DNA from: JAWBOW01 sp038825775
GTDB lineage: Archaea; Nanobdellota; Nanobdellia; Woesearchaeales; WAPY01
DNA: 51,038 nt
NCBI GenBank assembly: GCA_038825775.1
Contig: JAWBOW010000003.1
Span: 1 to 51,038 of the forward strand
Reading direction: 5' to 3'
Below the pieces are notes generated by a model. That model was not told the DNA's origin. It did no database searches and saw nothing but the letters and a program-made list of their open reading frames with translations. Positions within the stretch are counted from its first letter, which is position 1; the number at the start of each line of letters is the position of its first letter. Of the stretch, positions 38,851-47,587 are shown piece after piece. Position numbers and translations under genes: made by a program.

Positions 38851-39381
38851 TTAATCTTGAAGTTTAAAAACTCCTAAATCAGAATATATTGGGCCTTTAG
38901 GTGTTAAAACTGATTTTTTAAGTTTAAACTCCGTTACTTTAAAAGAAATATTTTTTATGTTAATGCTTTTAATGCTCTCCAAAAATTTTTTCTTATCATT
39001 AATTTGCTTGACCCTTGCTATTGTTATGTGGCTTTGAAATTCCTTTTCAGCAGGTATTTTTAATTCTAAAAGTTTTTGGTCAATAAGTTTTTGCAGTTCA
39101 AAAACTTCTCTTTCTTTTGTTCCAACCCACACAACCCTAATAAAATTTTCATTTGGAAAAAAACCTATTTTTTCAATAGTGATTTGAAAACTCTTAAATT
39201 TTATCTCAGAAAGTTTTTCTTTTATTCTTTCTATTTCAAAATCGTTTTTTTCTCCCAAAAACTTTAGCGTTATGTGAAAATCATTTGTTTTTTTAAAAAC
39301 GCCATAAGAAATTTTGTTTTGTATTCTTTTAAGTTCTTCTTGCACTTCTTGATTAGTTTCAATAGCAATGAATGTTCTCAT
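38851..39381 (-). CDS. thpR: RNA 2',3'-cyclic phosphodiesterase (2H family, LigT/ThpR)
   Basis: 176-aa 2H-superfamily enzyme that opens 2',3'-cyclic phosphate RNA ends. Both catalytic motifs are visible: HIT in DFHITLKFLG (His36-Thr38) and HIT in QSHITIARV (His118-Thr120). Start set at ATG 39381 (MRTFIAIE), the family's usual N-terminus; the longer frame upstream is hydrophobic noise. Possible role in tRNA or rRNA intron processing, relevant because a spliced tRNA is present here. Confidence 0.9.
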   Translation of the reverse strand: MRTFIAIETNQEVQEELKRIQNKISYGVFKKTNDFHITLKFLGEKNDFEIERIKEKLSEIKFKSFQITIEKIGFFPNENFIRVVWVGTKEREVFELQKLIDQKLLELKIPAEKEFQSHITIARVKQINDKKKFLESIKSINIKNISFKVTEFKLKKSVLTPKGPIYSDLGVFKLQD

Positions 39382-39609
39382 AATAAAATAATCTTTTTCA
39401 AAGTTTAAATTCTTTTTGAAAAAATATTTTAATTTAATTAGTATCAAATAAAGTTTTTTGAAATTTAAAAAAACAAAAAGAATAAGAAAAAACAGATTTT
39501 TCAAGAATGCTTTCTAAATTCTGTTATACTCTTTTAATAATATTTCATAAACTAGCCTGATTTAAACTCTTAAGTTTTCAAATTGTCAAACTAAATGATT
39601 TTTTTATTT

Positions 39610-40599
39610 TTACTCTTCCTCTTCATCAAGCTCCCTTACCAAACCTTCCTTAACATCCTTTATTCCTTCTCTTGTAACTATAAAAACTGCTTCTCCTTCT
39701 GGAAGGTTTGGACTGTCAACTAATTTTGCAACTCTTGTTCCTTTCTTTCCTTTTCTCAAATAAATCCTGAATGTTGATGCGTGTGCTATTATGTGTCCAC
39801 CAATTGCTTGTGTTGGGTCTCCAAAGAAAACATCTGGTTTTGCCATTACTTGGTTTGTTACATAAATACAAGCGTTAAACTTGTCAGCAACTTTCATTAA
39901 AGAATGTATGTGCTTGTTTAGTTTTTGTTGTCTATCAGCCAATGTTCCTCTTCCAATGAATTCTGCTCTAAAGTGTGCTGTTAACGAGTCAACTATTACT
40001 AACTTTACTTTTAGATTTTCTTTTTTAGCAACATCCTCTATTTTTTCAACCAATAGCATTTGGTGGTCTGAATTATAAGCCCTTGCAACCTTTATGTTTT
40101 TTAAAACTTTCTCAGGATCCATCTTTTGAGCTCTTGCAAGCTCTATTATTCTTTCAGGCCTAAAAGTGTTTTCTGTGTCTATAAAAATAACAACACTGTC
40201 AGGAATTTGTTTTTGCACATTAACTGCTAAAACATGAGCTAGTTGAGTTTTTCCAGAACCAAATTCCCCAAAAGCTTCTGTTATTGAACCAGTTTCAAAA
40301 CCACCGCCTAAGAGGTTGTCTAATGCTTTGCTTCCAGTTGTTATTTTTTCAACCCTTTGCCTCTTTTTTAGAATTTCATCTCCTGATTCAAAACCCATTT
40401 CAAGTTTTTCCCTTGCAAAGTTTATTATCTTTCTTGCGGTTGCTTCTGTGACTCCTGCAACCTCAACTAGTTCTGCTGGTGTTGCTACTGCCAAACTCAT
40501 TAGTGAAGCATAACCTGCCATTGTAAGTTTTTCAGCTGTTGCAGCTCCTACTCCTGGAATGTCTGTTAATGATAATTCTTTTTCTTGTTTTTCTGGCAT
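39610..40599 (-). CDS. radA: DNA repair and recombination recombinase RadA
   Basis: Archaeal Rad51/RecA strand-exchange protein, 329 aa. The N-terminal HhH domain (LTDIPGVGAATAEKL, VAGVTEATARKI) precedes Walker A GEFGSGKTQ (111-119), FIDTENTFRPERI, and Walker B VKLVIVDSLTAHFR. YVTNQVMAKPDVFFGDP covers L2, with an ACIYVTNQV strand. No intein is present, although radA is an intein site in some archaea. It follows a 0.7 kb gene-free region. Confidence 0.96.
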   Translation of the reverse strand: MPEKQEKELSLTDIPGVGAATAEKLTMAGYASLMSLAVATPAELVEVAGVTEATARKIINFAREKLEMGFESGDEILKKRQRVEKITTGSKALDNLLGGGFETGSITEAFGEFGSGKTQLAHVLAVNVQKQIPDSVVIFIDTENTFRPERIIELARAQKMDPEKVLKNIKVARAYNSDHQMLLVEKIEDVAKKENLKVKLVIVDSLTAHFRAEFIGRGTLADRQQKLNKHIHSLMKVADKFNACIYVTNQVMAKPDVFFGDPTQAIGGHIIAHASTFRIYLRKGKKGTRVAKLVDSPNLPEGEAVFIVTREGIKDVKEGLVRELDEEEE

Positions 40600-41313
40600 A
40601 AAACCACCTTTTTTTATTTTTAAAAAATCTTTTATTTTTTAATTTAAAACAAAAATTTGCTCTTTCATTAATTTTTTAAAGCTTTTCTTAAAGTTTTTTT
40701 ATTAAAATTATTATTTGTGTGCTTTGGTTTTATTAATTTTTTATTAACACACTTTTCTTACTTATCCTTTATTATGAAATTAAACGCATTTAAAACATTA
40801 AAAGTTCTATTTTCTTTTTCTTATGCTCACATTACTTGGTTTTTCTTATCTTTTTGTTCTTTATTTTTTGTTTTGCAATTTTGATTACTGCTTATTTTGT
40901 CTTAAACTAACTTTTTTGTTTATCTCTCAAATTAATTTTTAATTGTTTAAAATTTGTGCTTTTTTTATTAACCTAATTTATTGCTTTTGCAAAGCTTCTT
41001 TGTTTTGGTTGCTAAACAAATTAATAAATGTTTCTAACTAATTTTAAGTTTTTTTTATTCTCTAATTTTTTAGCTTCTTATCTTAAAATTTTATTTTTGT
41101 TCGTTTTTTTTATTTTTTATGCGCTCAAATTTTTAATTAATTTTTTAATTATTTTTATATGAAATTATATTAAATCCTTAAGCCTTTTTTTAAACTTCTT
41201 AATAAAAAAATGCTTGTTTTGAATGTCTGCATCTAAAAACTATTTTTGTATTTTGCATAATTCTTAATATAACAAAAAGCAAAAAAAATCTTAAAATTTA
41301 TGTGTAAAAACTA
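40600..41313. other. 714-bp T-rich gene-free region upstream of radA
   Basis: No open frame of note on either strand. The plus strand is dominated by T, with long T-tracts and few G or C (minus strand A-rich), unlike neighbouring spacers of 20-100 bases. No archaeal origin boxes or long repeats are seen. Could be a long untranslated leader for radA, a noncoding RNA, or an origin/attachment-type region. Confidence 0.55.
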
Positions 41314-41583
41314 TTACTTTTCCCTTAAAACCAAGTTTTCGTATGCCTTGTTCAAAAGAGCCACCAAGTAAGGTATGTCTCTTATTTTATACGAGTTTGT
41401 GTTCTTCCAAGTTCCGTCCTTTGCTTTATAAATTCTTTGTGCAGTTATTGTTTTATACGATTTTTCTTCTCCATTTTTGTTTGTTGTTTTGTTATTCCAT
41501 ATTGTTACTTCAATACTTCCTGCTCTTAGTTTTGTTTCTGGTTTTATATTATTTTGTGGTTTTTGTAGTTCAGCATTCTTCAT
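41314..41583 (-). CDS. Small conserved archaeal protein next to RPA
   Basis: 89 aa. KLRAGSIEVTIWNNKT, YKTITAQRIYKAKDGTWKNT and KIRDIPYLVALLNKAYENLV form a compact alpha/beta pattern that I associate with a widespread small protein of unknown function in archaea and candidate-phyla bacteria; that recollection is not verified. The beta-strand plus basic content would fit a single-stranded nucleic-acid binder. GGAGGTTG precedes ATG 41583. It lies downstream of RPA on the same strand and upstream of the T-rich region. Confidence 0.7.
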   Translation of the reverse strand: MKNAELQKPQNNIKPETKLRAGSIEVTIWNNKTTNKNGEEKSYKTITAQRIYKAKDGTWKNTNSYKIRDIPYLVALLNKAYENLVLREK

Positions 41584-41754
41584 TTTTCAACCTCCAATTT
41601 TATAAAAATAAATACTTTAAAAATACTTTTAAGCTTAATGTCTAGTGTTCAGTGATATTTTGCAAAAAATTTGTAAGAATTACCATTTTTATAATACAAA
41701 ACCAGAACTTTTTATGGTTAAAAGCCGATTTTTTAAAAGAATTTTTTTCGAGTT

Positions 41755-42873
41755 TTAAAACTCTTCAAAATAATCCTCTTCAAAAGAAGGCTCTTCAGAT
41801 TCTTTATTGTTTATGTTATTTGAGCTTTTCTTATCAAGATTTGTTTCTTGTTCATCTTCAAAGAATTCTTCTTCAACAGGTGGCAAGCTTTCAACATCCC
41901 TCTTCAGTCTTTCCACCTCACTCTTATAATCAGGAAATTCTATTTTGTCTGCTATGAATTCTATCCTTCCAAACATTTTGTTTAGTGTTGCTCTCCCACT
42001 AATTAAGATTTCTGTTCCTAAGAGTTCTCTTCTTATTTCCTCAAATTTTTCAGTATTATCTTTTAACAGAGAAAGTTCTTCTTCACTCTTGTTTAAAAGT
42101 TTTAGGACTTGTTCTTTAAAGCACACTGTTCTAATTATTCCTGTTCCATCATCAACTAAAAGATTTATTACATATGCTTCTTGTGGTTTGACCTTTCCAT
42201 GCTGTTCGCAAACCATTCCTACTTCTGACAAGGAAAGCTTTTTACCACATTCCGGACAAACATGGTAGAATTTTGGTTCAAACGCTTGCACTATTGTTGC
42301 TCTTAACTCAACATCCCTGTCGTTTTCTGATAACTCAGATATTGTTTTTCTTTTGGGCTCGTATTTTGCTTCTTCAACCTTTTCATCAGGAGGGTTTATT
42401 ATTATTTTTGACCTTTCATTTAGGTGTATTTCCTTTGAATTATTATTATCTCTTACATAACCTGCTTTTATTTTTATTATATCCCCAATCTTTATTTTTG
42501 AGGCCTGTTCTGCTATTTCATTCCAAAGAACTACCCTTATTGCTCCTGTTTCGTCAGCAATGACTAAAGAAGCCAATTTTCCTTCCCTATTTTGAGTTGA
42601 AAACGGCTTAACTCCAAAGTTTTGTTTTACTATTCCAACTGTTTCAACATCCCTCATTCCAGAAAGAATATTTTTTATCTTTAATTTTCCAGTGAAACTA
42701 TTAAACAAAGGCACACCTAATTCGTTTGCAACTATTCTCGCAGCTCCTTCTCTTGTTATCAAGCCAGAGAGCTGCTTTACTTTCTTGTTTATCATTTCAT
42801 TTATTGCTTCTTCATTATAACTTGTCTTTTCTTTTATTTTTTGAATAATCTCTTCTATAGTTATTTTAATCAT
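41755..42873 (-). CDS. rpa: Replication protein A (RPA) single-stranded DNA-binding protein
   Basis: 372-aa OB-fold ssDNA-binding protein. One OB-fold begins near residue 75 (ETVGIVKQNFGVKPF...KLASLVIADETGAIRVVLW), and a second near 190 contains a zinc ribbon CPECGKKLSL with C-x-x-H (MVCEQHG). The C-terminus is an acidic tail (EEEFFEDEQE...EEDYFEEF), typical for partner binding. Acts with RadA, RadB and NurA-type nucleases in recombination and in replication. Confidence 0.9.
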   Translation of the reverse strand: MIKITIEEIIQKIKEKTSYNEEAINEMINKKVKQLSGLITREGAARIVANELGVPLFNSFTGKLKIKNILSGMRDVETVGIVKQNFGVKPFSTQNREGKLASLVIADETGAIRVVLWNEIAEQASKIKIGDIIKIKAGYVRDNNNSKEIHLNERSKIIINPPDEKVEEAKYEPKRKTISELSENDRDVELRATIVQAFEPKFYHVCPECGKKLSLSEVGMVCEQHGKVKPQEAYVINLLVDDGTGIIRTVCFKEQVLKLLNKSEEELSLLKDNTEKFEEIRRELLGTEILISGRATLNKMFGRIEFIADKIEFPDYKSEVERLKRDVESLPPVEEEFFEDEQETNLDKKSSNNINNKESEEPSFEEDYFEEF

Positions 42874-42919
42874 AAAGAAAAAGCAAAAGTAGTTTGTTTA
42901 AATAGTTTTCTATAATTTT

Positions 42920-44581
42920 TTAGTTTATTCTTATTGCAAATCTAATATTATTTATGCAGACAGGATAAATATTTTTCTTAAGTGTGCATTGGTTAAAATT
43001 CTTTTTAATTTCATCCTTATATCTTGGGTTTACAATATAAACTGAGTTTTCATGCTTGAATAATACTATTTCCAAGTTTGTGCTTAATGCCTTTGCAGGT
43101 ATTTTTTGAAATTCTATTTTTTTAATTGTTCCGTCTTTATTATAGTTTAATCTTATTACAAAATTGTTCTCTTCTTCAATAAAACCATTATTTTCGAAAC
43201 CTAATATTTTTATTAAATCAAAATAATCCTTAAGCCCAATTTCTCCTAAATTAGTTGCAATTAGCATTCTTCCAGAGTTAGAATCTCTTATAAAAGAGAT
43301 CTCGTAATTACCGTTAAAATCAATTTTTGAGATTTTTGTAAGATCAACAGAACAATAACAATCATTATCCAAAGTTGCGTTGCAATAGTTTATTGTCTTT
43401 AATACTTCATAGAATGGCTTTTCAAAATCTTCGTAACAATCCTCATTATAACCAATGCTTGAAAGTTTTGAATTGTAGCATTCCTCTTTGTTTGTTGAAA
43501 TTTTGCATTCTTCAACAATATTTTTTATTGTTAAATACAACTTTTCATACTGTTCTAAATTTAATTCTGCTTGTGTGCTAAAAGATAAGTTTGTTAAGTA
43601 TTGTGTTTCTCCACAACTCTGCTTTTTTTGGTCTCTAACTTCAACTTCCAAACCTTGATAATAACAAAGTGGGTTTACTTGTTGATTATTTATTCTTATC
43701 TCAAAGTGAAGGTGGGGGGAAGTTGAGCTTCCAGAACTTCCCATTATTCCGATAACGTCCCCTTGATTTACAATTTGCCCCTCGTCAACATTAACTTTTT
43801 CTAAATGAGCGTATAGGGTTTTTAGGTTTCCGTGATTTATTAAAACATAATTTCCATAGAAACTCCCACAATTGAAACAACTATCGTCTGATTTATCTGT
43901 ATTGGAGTTATAATAGCAATTAGAACAACCCTTGTTTACTAGTTCAACTCTTCCTGATTTTACTGCATAAATCTCTTTTGTGTCAGAATCAATGTCTATT
44001 CCCTTATGAAAATGTTGTTTTTTTGTTATTGGATGAATTCTCTGTCCAAAAGAACTTGCTACAGAGTATTTTCCACTAAAAGTTCCTGTTGGCCAAATCA
44101 AATCTTGAGGTGTTGAACTTCCTGACAACAAAATCGTATTTTTTAATAATATTCCATTAATAATTGTAGAATCTGTTTTTGGAATTATTTCTATTTTGTA
44201 TTCTTTAGGTATGTATTCTTCACTTCTATCTAAATATTCTATTAGTTCGTTATAAAATATTTTTGAAAATTCTTTTTTAAAATCAGGTTTGTTTTCTGTC
44301 CAATCTGCCAGTCCTAGTATTCTTTTAGGATTTTCAAAACCACCATTTTTTAAGAATGTTTTTACAGAATCATTTGCAGCACACTTTGCTGATTGTTGAA
44401 CATAAAAATGTAATTTTTCTCCTTCTTGGTATGTTTGGAATAACGACAATGCTTGCGAACCAATAACTAAGTTTCCAAGGTTTTTGTCTTTCATCTTAAC
44501 AACCACAAATAAGAATATTAAGAAAACTACAAAGAACACATACAACAATGCTGAAAAATACATTGAACCCCTTTTTTTCAT
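42920..44581 (-). CDS. Membrane-anchored M23 (LytM-like) zinc metallopeptidase
   Basis: 553 aa with an N-terminal transmembrane helix (FSALLYVFFVVFLIFLFVVV). The M23 domain starts near residue 165 (WPTGTFSGKYSVASSFGQRIHP); zinc ligands are in HFHKGIDID (about 187-195) and the HLHFEIR motif (about 289-295). A cysteine-rich insertion (GCSNCYYNSN...CFNCGSF) interrupts the fold and could be disulfide-bonded. The C-terminal 240 residues, with more cysteines, are not recognised. M23 enzymes normally cut bacterial peptidoglycan crosslinks; in an archaeon without peptidoglycan it may remodel surface protein or attack host or neighbour cells. Confidence 0.85.
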   Translation of the reverse strand: MKKRGSMYFSALLYVFFVVFLIFLFVVVKMKDKNLGNLVIGSQALSLFQTYQEGEKLHFYVQQSAKCAANDSVKTFLKNGGFENPKRILGLADWTENKPDFKKEFSKIFYNELIEYLDRSEEYIPKEYKIEIIPKTDSTIINGILLKNTILLSGSSTPQDLIWPTGTFSGKYSVASSFGQRIHPITKKQHFHKGIDIDSDTKEIYAVKSGRVELVNKGCSNCYYNSNTDKSDDSCFNCGSFYGNYVLINHGNLKTLYAHLEKVNVDEGQIVNQGDVIGIMGSSGSSTSPHLHFEIRINNQQVNPLCYYQGLEVEVRDQKKQSCGETQYLTNLSFSTQAELNLEQYEKLYLTIKNIVEECKISTNKEECYNSKLSSIGYNEDCYEDFEKPFYEVLKTINYCNATLDNDCYCSVDLTKISKIDFNGNYEISFIRDSNSGRMLIATNLGEIGLKDYFDLIKILGFENNGFIEEENNFVIRLNYNKDGTIKKIEFQKIPAKALSTNLEIVLFKHENSVYIVNPRYKDEIKKNFNQCTLKKNIYPVCINNIRFAIRIN

Positions 44582-44738
44582 AATATAAAAATAAAAAAAA
44601 CTCTTTTTTTATAAACTTTTATGTTTTTATTTAAAAATACGTTAATAATGAAAAGTTTTATAAATTTTAAATTTAAAATTAAAAATAATTTAAAAAATGA
44701 AATATTATGTTTAAAATTGTTTAAAAAAAGAGGTGTTT

Positions 44739-45716
44739 ATGAAGGAAATATTGATTGAGTTTTTAATCTTGTTTTTAAGTGGTGTTGCGTTGGTTTTTGG
44801 CGCTGATCTTGTTATAAAAGCAGTAACTTCTTTTGCAAAGAAGCTTGGTGCTTCAGAATATTTTGTTGGTTTTATGGTTGTTGCAATCGGCACAAGCGCT
44901 CCTGAATTGATAAATGCTCTGGTAGCATCTTTAAGTGCTTTGAGAATAAATGATCTGTTTTTTAAAAATTCTTTAGGCAATATTGTTTTAGGTAATTTGA
45001 TTGGTGCTAATATTTTGGATTCTTTATTTGTTTTTGGAATAATGGCTTTTGTTGCTAAAAAATTATTTGTGGAAGATGAAGTAATAAACAGATCAACATT
45101 CTTAATGCTTATTCTAATAGTTTTACCATTAATTCTAAGTTTAGACGGCTACTTATCAAAGTTTGATGGTTTGATTTTAATTTTTGCATTCTTGTTTTAT
45201 GTAAAAGATTTGTGGGATAAAGAGGTTTCTCTTGGGAAGTTAGAAAAGGACGTTTCTTTGAGAAAATTAGTTCATGAGTTTTTAATCTTTGGGATTGGAA
45301 TTCCAATACTAATAATAAGTTCAAAATACTTTGTTATTTCTGCTGTAAAAATTGCTGATTTTCTAAACATACCTGCTTTTATAATAGGACTAACAATTGT
45401 TTCCTTAGGCACAACCCTTCCAGAGTTGAGTGTTGGAATAATATCTTCTTATAAGGGACATAAAAATATTGGATTTGGAAACATTTTAGGAAGTGTTATG
45501 TTTAACATTCTATTTATTCTTGGAGTTGCTTCTCTTATAAATCCGATAAGCGTTGATATAAACAGCTTTTTAGTGAGTTTTATGTTTATGATATGCGGGG
45601 TTTATATTGCAATACTTTTCTTGGATAAAAAAACAATCACCTGGAGAGAAGGGCTTGGTTTATTAGTTTTATACATTACTTTTTTAGTTGTGCAGTTAAA
45701 AGGAATTTTTATTTAA
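44739..45716 (+). CDS. Ca2+/cation antiporter (CaCA family)
   Basis: 325-aa membrane antiporter with two inverted halves. Alpha-1 repeat FMVVAIGTSAPELINALVAS and alpha-2 repeat IIGLTIVSLGTTLPELSVGI carry the ion-binding GTSxPE/GTTLPE motifs. About ten hydrophobic segments are seen. GAGGTG precedes ATG 44739; a GTG six bases upstream falls in that site. Ends overlapping pyrH by four bases (convergent). Confidence 0.92.
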   Translation: MKEILIEFLILFLSGVALVFGADLVIKAVTSFAKKLGASEYFVGFMVVAIGTSAPELINALVASLSALRINDLFFKNSLGNIVLGNLIGANILDSLFVFGIMAFVAKKLFVEDEVINRSTFLMLILIVLPLILSLDGYLSKFDGLILIFAFLFYVKDLWDKEVSLGKLEKDVSLRKLVHEFLIFGIGIPILIISSKYFVISAVKIADFLNIPAFIIGLTIVSLGTTLPELSVGIISSYKGHKNIGFGNILGSVMFNILFILGVASLINPISVDINSFLVSFMFMICGVYIAILFLDKKTITWREGLGLLVLYITFLVVQLKGIFI

Positions 45717-46417
45717 AAGATAATAGTTCCATTGTAATTATTATTTAATTTAATTAATATTTTTTTGTCATACTCTTCATTCATTAAATTAAGAACTTTT
45801 TTTAAATCAGAAATATTATTTACAAAAACCACTCCTATTTTATTTTTTGCCCCTAATTTTGAAGCTTCAATGTCAAATGGAATATTAAGGCCTGGCTTGT
45901 GCTTTTTAGGTATTATTTTTAAGTATTCATTCCAAGAAATTCTCTTTAATCTTTTATTTTCTTTGTTTCTAACATACTTTATTCTTGAAATGTTTATAAT
46001 GAATTTTTGTCTTAGTAATTTTGCAAAACTAACTGCAATAAAATCAGTAGTGTGTCCTGGAACATTTCCGTGGCTTACTAAAAAATTGTTTTTAGAAAAT
46101 TGTTGTGTTTTTGATTTTTCAAAATCTTCTAATTTAATGATTTTTGCATTAAAAACCTTTGATATTAACAACGCATTAATCTCTGTTGCTTTTATTCCAA
46201 TCTCATCTAAATCATTATCTTTTTTTGAGAACTCCTTTAATGCGTTTTGATAGTTTCTTGCAATAAAGCCACCACCACAAACAATTATGAATTTTGTGTT
46301 TTTAAAACTCTCTAAAACTCTCTTAAAATCCTTTATGAAATCAATATTTATTTTCTTTTTATTTATAACAGATCCTCCTAAAGAGATTATAATTATTTTA
46401 TTATTTTTAACTCTCAT
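45713..46417 (-). CDS. pyrH: UMP kinase (amino acid kinase family)
   Basis: Archaeal-type PyrH, 234 aa, phosphorylating UMP to UDP. ISLGGSVINKK is the phosphate loop; VCGGGFIARNYQ and VPGHTTDFIAVSFAKLL are the UMP-binding segments, and KPGLNIPFDIEASKLG matches archaeal UMPK. AAGGTTGAT gives a ribosome binding site. Together with the UMPH-1 nucleotidase in this window it touches both directions of UMP metabolism. Downstream of the transporter pair by 12 bases. Confidence 0.88.
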   Translation of the reverse strand: MRVKNNKIIIISLGGSVINKKKINIDFIKDFKRVLESFKNTKFIIVCGGGFIARNYQNALKEFSKKDNDLDEIGIKATEINALLISKVFNAKIIKLEDFEKSKTQQFSKNNFLVSHGNVPGHTTDFIAVSFAKLLRQKFIINISRIKYVRNKENKRLKRISWNEYLKIIPKKHKPGLNIPFDIEASKLGAKNKIGVVFVNNISDLKKVLNLMNEEYDKKILIKLNNNYNGTIIF

Positions 46418-46429
46418 TTAATCAACCTT

Positions 46430-46786
46430 TTATGATAAGCTTATAAAAATTATTCCAAGCATTATTAAAATTATGCCTAAAATTTTATTTTTTGTTATGC
46501 TTTCGTTTAAGTATTTTCTTGAAAGCAAAATAACCCATACATAAGAGAGTGCTGTTAATGGATAAACAAAGGATAATTCTCCGAATTTTAAAGCGATAAT
46601 AAAAGGAATTGTTGAGCCACCGTACAGAAGAAAGCCAATTATTATTTCATAATTCTTAAAAATGTTTTTTATGCTTATGCTCTTTTTAGAGCCAAACTTT
46701 AAGTATAAACTGCCAAAAGCTCCCATTAAGGTTGCAATAATTACTAAAATTATTGGCAAAAAAATTTTTGTTATTATCTTAAACAC
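46430..46786 (-). CDS. Small multidrug/EamA-type transporter subunit, second of a pair
   Basis: About 118-aa four-helix protein of the DMT superfamily. ALKFGELSFVYPLTALSYVW and the RKYLNESIT motif match the partner gene (ALKHGELSTVYPFIALGFVW, KFLNERIT). The start is uncertain: GTG 46786 within AAAGGGTG leaves 14 bases after the partner gene, whereas the longer frame from 46858 would overlap it by 58 bases. The pair probably forms a heterodimer like EbrAB; substrate unknown. Confidence 0.72.
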   Translation of the reverse strand: MFKIITKIFLPIILVIIATLMGAFGSLYLKFGSKKSISIKNIFKNYEIIIGFLLYGGSTIPFIIALKFGELSFVYPLTALSYVWVILLSRKYLNESITKNKILGIILIMLGIIFISLS

Positions 46787-46800
46787 CCTTTGTTTATTTT

Positions 46801-47199
46801 TTATTTGTTTCTTGTTATTATTATTAATCCAAAAATTATTAATAAAATTCCAATCCATCTTAAAATCGTTATTCTTTCATTCAGGAATTTTATGCTGAAG
46901 AACGAAACCCAAACAAAACCCAAAGCAATGAAAGGATAGACTGTTGATAGTTCACCGTGCTTTAACGCGACAATCAATAACAAAGCTGCTATGAAATAAG
47001 AAAAAAGACCCAAATAAAGTGTTGGATTAAAAACAACCCTTTTAAGATTGTTGTCTGATTTTATAAGTGCTAGTTTATAAGAAAGTTGTCCTAATGATGA
47101 TAGTAAGGTGCAGATTATGACAAGAATTATTGCTAATTTAGATGTTCTTACCATTTTGTTTTGAAAGATTCTTTTAGTTTTCTTTTCTTTTTGTCTCAT
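46801..47199 (-). CDS. Small multidrug/EamA-type transporter subunit, first of a pair
   Basis: 132 aa, four hydrophobic helices after a basic N-terminus (MRQKEKKTKR). An ATG at codon 16 (MVRTSKLAII) is an equally possible start; neither has a ribosome binding site. The helix-3/4 motif GELSTVYPFIALGFVWV is shared with the following gene. Tandem duplication with divergence supports obligate heterodimers. Confidence 0.75.
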   Translation of the reverse strand: MRQKEKKTKRIFQNKMVRTSKLAIILVIICTLLSSLGQLSYKLALIKSDNNLKRVVFNPTLYLGLFSYFIAALLLIVALKHGELSTVYPFIALGFVWVSFFSIKFLNERITILRWIGILLIIFGLIIITRNK

Positions 47200-47218
47200 T
47201 TTTTTGTCTTTTAATTTT

Positions 47219-47551
47219 TTATGATTCTTCTAATAAACTTATTTTAAATAATTTTATCTGCTTAGGACACATTCTTGTAGCTTTAATAATGCTTTGGTTT
47301 CTTGTCCCATAATATTTAACTTTCATATCAACAAAATTAGTTAAATCCCCAACTTCTGAAAAATCAATTATTTCACAACCAAATTCTTTAGTTTCTAAAC
47401 AATAACATTTGCCACAAGTATCCTCACCCATTGTAAAACTGCACTTCCTTACAATTCCTGTTTCAAATTCTTCTTTGTTTTTAGAGCAGCCAATAAAGAA
47501 TAATAATGCAAAAAGCACAAAGAAAATAAACACTTTTTTAATAAGAACCAT
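47219..47551 (-). CDS. Small cysteine-containing lipoprotein
   Basis: 110 aa, unrecognised. The signal IFFVLFALLFFIGCSKNK ends in a lipobox, followed by a Cys-rich region (KCSFTMGEDTCGKCYC), then a short beta-like domain. ATG 47551 is chosen because GGTGA lies five bases upstream; the GTG frame upstream overlaps that site. The CxxCxC arrangement could bind metal or form disulfides. Lies between pfkB and the transporter pair on the same strand. Confidence 0.7.
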   Translation of the reverse strand: MVLIKKVFIFFVLFALLFFIGCSKNKEEFETGIVRKCSFTMGEDTCGKCYCLETKEFGCEIIDFSEVGDLTNFVDMKVKYYGTRNQSIIKATRMCPKQIKLFKISLLEES

Positions 47552-47587
47552 TTGCTTCACCACACTTTTTAATAAAAATATAAAAAA

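Noticed and set aside
40600..41313. Replication origin
   Set aside because: AT-rich and near replication/repair genes, but no origin recognition boxes or Orc1/Cdc6 gene seen; kept only as an unexplained region.
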